The translations under genes were made by a program, and so were the position numbers. The notes under the pieces are model-generated. The model worked only from the letters and a program-made list of their open reading frames with translations. It made no database searches and had not been told where the DNA came from. Positions 5,461-9,418 of a stretch of DNA of 9,418 bases are shown here, in pieces; within the stretch, counting starts at the first letter, position 1; every line of letters starts with the position of its first letter. This DNA is from JBQCHF01 sp051953655 (GTDB lineage Bacteria; Actinomycetota; Actinomycetes; Motilibacterales; Motilibacteraceae): positions 1-9,418 of the forward strand of contig JBQCIO010000243.1 in assembly GCA_051953655.1 (NCBI GenBank). The letters run 5' to 3'.

Positions 5461-8319
5461 GTGACGACCTGGCGTCGGCGGCACCTGGCCGTGTCTGCCC
5501 GGATGGTCGCTGCCGTCGTGATCGCCCTGCTCGCGGCCTTCGCCCTCGTCTCCGCACCGTCGGCCGGCGCCACGGATGCCTCCGCCGACAGCACCCCCGC
5601 TGCCACCGCGACCAGCGAGTCGACGCCCACCGCCGAGGCCACCCCCTCCTCGGAGGGGACCCCGACCTCGGATGCCACCACCACCACCCCCGCGCCCGCC
5701 ACCACCGCCGCCGATGACACGGCGGCCCCGGTCGTCTACACCTCGCTCACCCCCGGCCCGGCCGTCAGCTCCTCCGACGACCCCGCCGGCGAGCCCAGCG
5801 CCACGGCGGACCCGGGTGCAGGGATCGGGAGCACCCCGGACGCGTCCACGCCCGACGCCTCGTCGCCGCCGGCGACAGATCCCACCGTCTCCGACGGCTC
5901 GTCGGAGACCGGCTCCTACGTCCCGTCGGAGACTCCCGCGGCCTCGTCCGTGCTGCCCGACGTCGCGACACCGGCCGCGGCACCGTTCGACCCGACCGCC
6001 GCCGCGGACGCCTCCACGCCGGCCACCGAGACCCTCGCCGCGGACCCGGCCGCCGACGCCGGTGTGCTCGACGCGGTCGCTCAGGCCCGCGCGGCCCTCA
6101 CCACGTCCGCGGTCACCGCCGTCGTCCAGCGCTACGTGGAGTCGGCGGTCCGGTCCGCCACCGTGGGCGTCGACGGCCTGCCGGCCACCTGCTTCTGCGC
6201 GGTGTCGGTGTCGGTCTCGCTGGACGGCCCGGCGCAGGCCCTCGCCGCACCGGGCCGGCTCGCCAGCGGCGCCCCGGCCGGCGGCGCGGCGTCGACGGCC
6301 CGCGGCCGCAGCGGCGCGGCGTTGGCGGTGAGCGTGACCGGCACCGGCGCCGCCACCGCGGTGGCGACCTCGGGCACCACCGGCCGCACCGCGAGCATCG
6401 CCGGAGCGGCGACCGGCCCGACGGCATCGGCACAGGGACAGCAGGCCGGCCGCCGCACCGTCACCCTCGACGGGGCACGGGTGGCCGCCGACGTCCGCGA
6501 GCTGGTCGACGCGCTGGGTGCGCTGACCTCGAGCGCTGCCGGCCAGGACGCCTCGGTGCACGTCGCCGCGCTGGACGCCGGACTGACCGGCGCCGACGGC
6601 TCGAGCGGCCCGGGCGCGCCGGCCGACGTCGAGGTGGCCACCTGGGACGGCTCGGGCGGCGGCACCGAGGCGCTGCGCTGCCTGCCCAGCGGTGACGGCA
6701 GCGGACCGGCCTGCGGGGTGAGCATCGCCGTCGCGCTGCACGGTGCGGCCGTGGCGAGCGTGCAGCCGCCGGCCGCGCCGTCCGCCGGCAGCGGCAGCGA
6801 CGCGGGTCTCCCGGGCATGGCGGCCGCGGTGGCGGTCACCGGTCAGGGCGCGGCCTCGGCCAGCAGCCGGACCGGGGACCAGGGCGGGCACGTCGGTGCC
6901 GCCGCGGCCGGCCCGGTGGCGCAGACCGGCACCGGCAGCACGGCCAGCGCGCGGTCCGGCTCGAGCGGCACCTCGCTCGCCGTCGCCCTCACCGTGGCCG
7001 GCTCGGCCGTCACCAGCGCGCGCTCGGGGGACACCGGCGAGGCCAGCAGCAGCGTGTCCGGACCGCCGGCCACCGGGGTCTCCAGCGCCGGCGCCGCGGT
7101 GCCCGGTGCCGGCGGCACCGCCGACGCGAGCGCCGCCACCGGCGACACCGGCGACTCGGTGAGCTGGACCCGCGGTGCCACCGGCGCCCAGAGCGATGCC
7201 GCCACCGGCTCGACCGGCGACGCCGCAGCCGCTGCCAGCACCGGCCGGAGCGGGACCGACTGGACCACCGGCACGGTGCCGGGCGGCGACCCGCTGGCGG
7301 TCGGGGGCGCCGGCGGCGGTGCGGTGGCCGAGGCGGCCACCGGGTCCACCGGCTCCTCGCTCTCGCTCGTCGTCTCGGCCGGCAGCGCCGTGGCCAGCTC
7401 CAGCTCCGGCGACACCGGCAGCGCCCAGGCGCTCGCCGGCGGCGGCTCCGGCGGCGACGTGCAGGTCGCCGTCGGCGGCCTGCCGGTGGTCACCGGCGAC
7501 GGCGGCGCGGCGCGGGCGAGCGGTGCCTCGGGGAGCACCGGCGACGCCGTCTCCGTGGTCGTGACCCCGGCCCTCTACGGCGAGGCCAGGTCGCGGTCGG
7601 GCTCGGCCGGGGCGGCGGCCCTGAGCGCCCGCGGCGGCGACGCCGGCTGCGCCGCGAGCGGCGTGCCGCTGGACCGGGCCTGCGGGGTGACCCCGGCGCC
7701 CAGCCCAGGTTCGGGCGACGGAAACGGGGCGCAGCCCCCGGCGGCCGGCGGCGCCAGCGGGTCGACCTCCGACAAGCCGTCGGAGAAGCCGCCCGCGAAG
7801 CCCTCCGTGCGGCCGGCCCCTCGTCCGGCCACCCCGCCGGCCCCGGTCGTGGTGCGCGCCCAGTCCGCACCGTCCAAGGACGTCGCGTGCACGGCGACGT
7901 CGACCTCGCACCGCTGCACGGGCGCGGACACGCCCCTAGCCACCGGCTCCGTCGTCCCGACGTCGCGCGCGGCCAGCGCCGGCAAGGCGACCGAGCCGCT
8001 CGTCCTGGCGGGACCGCGCCCGCCGGCCGCGGCCGCCCCGTTGGGCGCGGTCCTCGCCGGCGACGTCACCGCCCCGGTCCGCGCGGCCTACACCGCGGCC
8101 GGGGGAGCCGGACAGCCCAGCAGGAGCACGGACCTGCTCGGCGTCCTCGTGAACGCGGGCTCGGCCGTGATGGTCGTCGCCCTCCTTGTCACCGGTGCGG
8201 CGGGGCTGCGCAAGCGGCGCCGCGCCGGACGCGCCAGCCGCACCGTCCGCGGCGCCGGCCCTGCGGGCCGACGTCCGCCTGAGAAGAGAACTCGCACCGC
8301 TCGGGGTCCCGTCCGGTAG
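5461..8319 (+). CDS. Membrane-anchored, exported Ala/Gly/Ser/Thr-rich repeat protein of unknown function
   Basis: A 952-residue protein I cannot assign to a named family. Residues 1-37 form a signal peptide: WRRRHLAVSAR, a hydrophobic core MVAAVVIALLAAFALVS, and a likely cut after Ala-Gly-Ala 37. Residues 38-200 are a Ser/Thr/Pro/Ala/Asp-rich, probably disordered stalk. Residues 207-235 look helical. About 240-730 is a repeat array: alternating small/hydrophobic beta-like stretches joined by [ST]-G-[DST]-[ST]-G turns, for example SARSGDTGEASSSVSG at 519-534. Cysteines come in close pairs: 244/246, 407/418, 730/741, 810/819. Residues 745-795 are a Pro/Lys linker. One membrane helix spans about 893-916, followed by a 36-residue cytoplasmic tail with 15 Arg/Lys. 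No LPxTG motif is present. GTG 5461 is the start that gives a complete signal peptide; its Shine-Dalgarno is only a G-run. The next gene follows after 27 bases and carries the same motifs. Confidence 0.85.
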   Translation: MTTWRRRHLAVSARMVAAVVIALLAAFALVSAPSAGATDASADSTPAATATSESTPTAEATPSSEGTPTSDATTTTPAPATTAADDTAAPVVYTSLTPGPAVSSSDDPAGEPSATADPGAGIGSTPDASTPDASSPPATDPTVSDGSSETGSYVPSETPAASSVLPDVATPAAAPFDPTAAADASTPATETLAADPAADAGVLDAVAQARAALTTSAVTAVVQRYVESAVRSATVGVDGLPATCFCAVSVSVSLDGPAQALAAPGRLASGAPAGGAASTARGRSGAALAVSVTGTGAATAVATSGTTGRTASIAGAATGPTASAQGQQAGRRTVTLDGARVAADVRELVDALGALTSSAAGQDASVHVAALDAGLTGADGSSGPGAPADVEVATWDGSGGGTEALRCLPSGDGSGPACGVSIAVALHGAAVASVQPPAAPSAGSGSDAGLPGMAAAVAVTGQGAASASSRTGDQGGHVGAAAAGPVAQTGTGSTASARSGSSGTSLAVALTVAGSAVTSARSGDTGEASSSVSGPPATGVSSAGAAVPGAGGTADASAATGDTGDSVSWTRGATGAQSDAATGSTGDAAAAASTGRSGTDWTTGTVPGGDPLAVGGAGGGAVAEAATGSTGSSLSLVVSAGSAVASSSSGDTGSAQALAGGGSGGDVQVAVGGLPVVTGDGGAARASGASGSTGDAVSVVVTPALYGEARSRSGSAGAAALSARGGDAGCAASGVPLDRACGVTPAPSPGSGDGNGAQPPAAGGASGSTSDKPSEKPPAKPSVRPAPRPATPPAPVVVRAQSAPSKDVACTATSTSHRCTGADTPLATGSVVPTSRAASAGKATEPLVLAGPRPPAAAAPLGAVLAGDVTAPVRAAYTAAGGAGQPSRSTDLLGVLVNAGSAVMVVALLVTGAAGLRKRRRAGRASRTVRGAGPAGRRPPEKRTRTARGPVR
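6196..6915 (+). repeat. Internal duplication of a Cys-initiated beta module
   Basis: Residues 246-320 (6196-6420) and 418-485 (6712-6915) of the 952-residue protein align. CAVSVSVSLDG matches CGVSIAVALHG, and ALAVSVTGTGAATAVATSG matches AAAVAVTGQGAASASSRTG. Both copies end in Ala-rich ...AGP-type segments (AATGP and AAAGP). The cysteines that open the copies are 172 residues apart. Confidence 0.7.
6319..7638 (+). repeat. Array of about nine degenerate 22-35-residue repeats
   Basis: Residues 287-726 contain recurring units of the form [SA]-[LV]-x-[VL]-x-[VL] followed by an Ala/Gly stretch and [ST]-G-[DST]-[ST]-G-x-[AS]. Turn motifs sit near residues 304, 471, 500, 522, 560, 582, 627, 649, 690 and 712. 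Several successive turns are 22 residues apart (500/522, 560/582, 627/649, 690/712), and these pairs recur every 60-67 residues. The repeats are diverged at DNA level, so this is a protein repeat rather than recent simple-sequence expansion. Confidence 0.75.
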
Positions 8320-8332
8320 TCCTACGGGAGAT

Positions 8333-8339
8333 AGGAAGG
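8333..8339 (+). promoter_or_regulatory. Ribosome binding site of the second repeat-protein gene
   Basis: AGGAAGG ends seven bases before ATG 8347. It supports this start, and an in-frame TAG at 8332-8334 rules out any earlier one. Confidence 0.75.
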
Positions 8340-8346
8340 TCAGACG

Positions 8347-9418
8347 ATGCCGTTCGACCAGCTAGCCATAGCCGCGGCACTGGCCCTGCAGCAGCAGGAG
8401 CAGGCCACTGCGCAGCCGCGCACGGTCGCCGCCGCGGGGGTGAGCGCCGGGGACACCGGGAGCGCCACCGCGACATCCGACTCGTCGAGCACGACGACGA
8501 CCGGCGACTCCACCACCACGACCAGCTCCGACGCGACGTCCGGAGGCTCCGGCGACGCCACCGCCTCCGGCGACACCACCGCCACCTCCGGCGACGGCGG
8601 CACCGCGGGCACCACGGGCGACTCCGGCAGCACCGGAGGCTCGGGGGGCGGTGCCGGCGGCGGCACCGGCGGCACCGCCGTGGAGGTGACCAGCGGCGAC
8701 TCCGGGTCTGTCACCGGCAGCTCGACCGGCGGCTCCTCGGGCCCGTCGACCTCGAGCGGCAGCAGCTCGGCCACCACGGGTTCGAGCGGACCGGCCACCA
8801 GCACCTCGTCCGGCACCGGCGGCAACACCGGCGCGGGCAGCTCGGTGAGCGGCGCGACCTCCACCGCGAAGAGCGGCGCCTCGGGCTCCAGCGCCTCGGG
8901 CGGCACCTCCACCGGCAGCACCGCCACCAGCGGCTCGACCGGGTCCGGCGGCACCTCCGGCGACTCCACGTCCAAGGCGCGCTCCGGCAGCAGCGCCGCC
9001 ACCGGCGACAGCACGACGACCACGACGTCGTCGGCCACGTCCGGCACGTCCGGCGACGCGACCTCCGCGCCGACCAGCACGGCCAGCACCGGCGACGGCG
9101 GAACCGCCGCGGTGGTGGGCAGCTCGGGCAGCACCGGCGACGCCGTCGGCATCTCCAGCGGCACCGGCAGCACCAGCGGCGGCGGCGGCACCGGCGGCAT
9201 CGCCGTCATGGTGCTCACCGGCAGCTCCGGCGCGGTGCGCGGCAGCGCCACCGGCGGCGCCAGCGGCCCGGCCGGCTCCAGCGTGGTCGGGAACGCGGTC
9301 TCCGGCAGCACCGGCGCCAGCTCGTCCACCGCCACCTCCCGCGGCGGCACCACGGGCGCGGCCACCTCGAGCAGCACCGGCGGTGGCACCAGCAACTCCG
9401 GGGCCGGCGGCGGCAGCG
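8347..9418 (+). CDS. Ser/Thr/Gly/Ala-rich repeat protein without signal peptide (3' end outside window)
   Basis: The frame is open from ATG 8347 to the last base (357 codons plus one base), so the protein is longer than seen. The start is firm: AGGAAGG upstream and a stop codon in frame at 8332. The N-terminus MPFDQLAIAAALALQQQEQ has a short hydrophobic run but no positive charge and no cleavage site, so no Sec or Tat signal is apparent. From about residue 33 the protein is almost only Gly, Ser, Thr, Ala and Asp, with repeated SGDTG, TGDS, SGDG and GSTGDAV motifs and rare Lys/Arg in S-x-[AT]-[KR]-SG contexts (KARSGSS, TAKSGAS). These motifs are shared with the preceding 952-residue protein (ASARSGSSG, GASGSTGDAVSVV), which argues for common ancestry and function. 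A super-repeat of 167 codons is visible. No cysteine occurs. Function unknown; surface matrix, adhesin or scaffold are guesses. Confidence 0.8.
   Translation, partial: MPFDQLAIAAALALQQQEQATAQPRTVAAAGVSAGDTGSATATSDSSSTTTTGDSTTTTSSDATSGGSGDATASGDTTATSGDGGTAGTTGDSGSTGGSGGGAGGGTGGTAVEVTSGDSGSVTGSSTGGSSGPSTSSGSSSATTGSSGPATSTSSGTGGNTGAGSSVSGATSTAKSGASGSSASGGTSTGSTATSGSTGSGGTSGDSTSKARSGSSAATGDSTTTTTSSATSGTSGDATSAPTSTASTGDGGTAAVVGSSGSTGDAVGISSGTGSTSGGGGTGGIAVMVLTGSSGAVRGSATGGASGPAGSSVVGNAVSGSTGASSSTATSRGGTTGAATSSSTGGGTSNSGAGGGS
8500..9213 (+). repeat. Long super-repeat in the second repeat protein (167-codon period)
   Basis: Bases 8500-8688 (residues 52-114) and 9001-9213 (219-289) are two copies. 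The first 21 codons align without gaps and 18 of 21 residues are identical (TGDSTTTT... to ...SGDAT), yet nine of those identical residues use different codons, including Ser TCC against AGC. Both copies continue to SGDGGTA or TGDGGTA, then GSGSTGG or GSSGSTGD, and to TGGTAVEV or TGGIAVMV after an eight-residue length difference. A third copy could lie beyond the window. Confidence 0.8.

Noticed and set aside
5461..5520. Twin-arginine (Tat) signal from the RRRHLA segment
   Set aside because: The match to the Tat consensus is partial (no Ser/Thr before the pair, no Phe), and a further Arg lies before the core. Sec export is the simpler reading, though Tat is not excluded.
5458..7911. Antisense open frame of 817 codons, Gly/Arg-rich
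   Set aside because: Shadow of the 952-residue gene, which has a signal peptide, membrane anchor and ordered repeats on the + strand. The antisense product has no recognisable domain.
8101..8319. LPxTG sortase signal at the C-terminus of the first repeat protein
   Set aside because: No LPxTG-like motif precedes the final hydrophobic segment, and the basic tail is much longer than in sortase substrates.
8340..9395. Long antisense open frame (351 codons, Pro/Val/Glu/Leu-rich)
   Set aside because: It is the complement of the Ser/Thr/Gly repeats, with wobble positions aligned in both frames, so lack of stops is expected. The + frame has a good ribosome site, motifs shared with the preceding protein, and synonymous codon differences between its repeat copies.
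6319..9418. Repeats considered as CRISPR or DNA satellite
   Set aside because: Units are diverged at DNA level, vary in length, have no constant spacers and stay in one reading frame. They are protein repeats.
6319..9418. Collagen-like or PE_PGRS identity for the repeat proteins
   Set aside because: Gly-x-y triplets run for only two or three turns, and there is no PE domain or long GGAGGx tract; similarity is compositional only.

Overview
The window is very GC-rich (roughly three quarters G+C by eye). It uses GTG starts freely and has strongly G/C third codon positions. Together with the order comEA-comEC-holA facing rpsT, this points to a high-GC actinobacterium. The leaderless-type promoter and the extreme GC would fit the Geodermatophilaceae or relatives, but that placement is inference; no marker in the window fixes the genus.

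Positions 1-3750 (+ strand) are conserved housekeeping and DNA-uptake DNA: the 3' end of comEA, a full comEC overlapping it by four bases, and after a 109-base gap holA, encoding the delta subunit of the DNA polymerase III clamp loader. A strong hairpin at 3779-3809 separates holA from the convergent rpsT (ribosomal protein S20, - strand, 3833-4093). rpsT appears to have a long structured leader with a possible promoter at 4301-4330.

Positions 4100-5460 are a regulatory and accessory transition: an unrecognised 98-residue helical protein on the - strand, a divergent XRE-type helix-turn-helix regulator that looks leaderless, and a 181-base gap. The gap contains a local AT-rich island, a candidate promoter, a perfect 8-bp hairpin and an overlapping five-tract G-quadruplex pattern just before the next start codon.

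Positions 5461-9418 (+ strand) hold the most unusual content: two adjacent genes, 27 bases apart, for low-complexity Ala/Gly/Ser/Thr/Asp-rich repeat proteins. The first (952 residues) has a signal peptide, a Ser/Thr/Pro-rich stalk, a long array of about nine beta-like repeats with a recurring Ser-Gly-Asp-Thr-Gly type turn, paired cysteines, a Pro/Lys linker, one C-terminal membrane helix and a very basic cytoplasmic tail. The second runs off the window. It has no recognisable signal peptide, carries the same short motifs, and contains a super-repeat of 167 codons. The pair looks like an undescribed cell-envelope system: a membrane-anchored repeat protein plus a partner built from related repeats. 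Its function cannot be read from the sequence.
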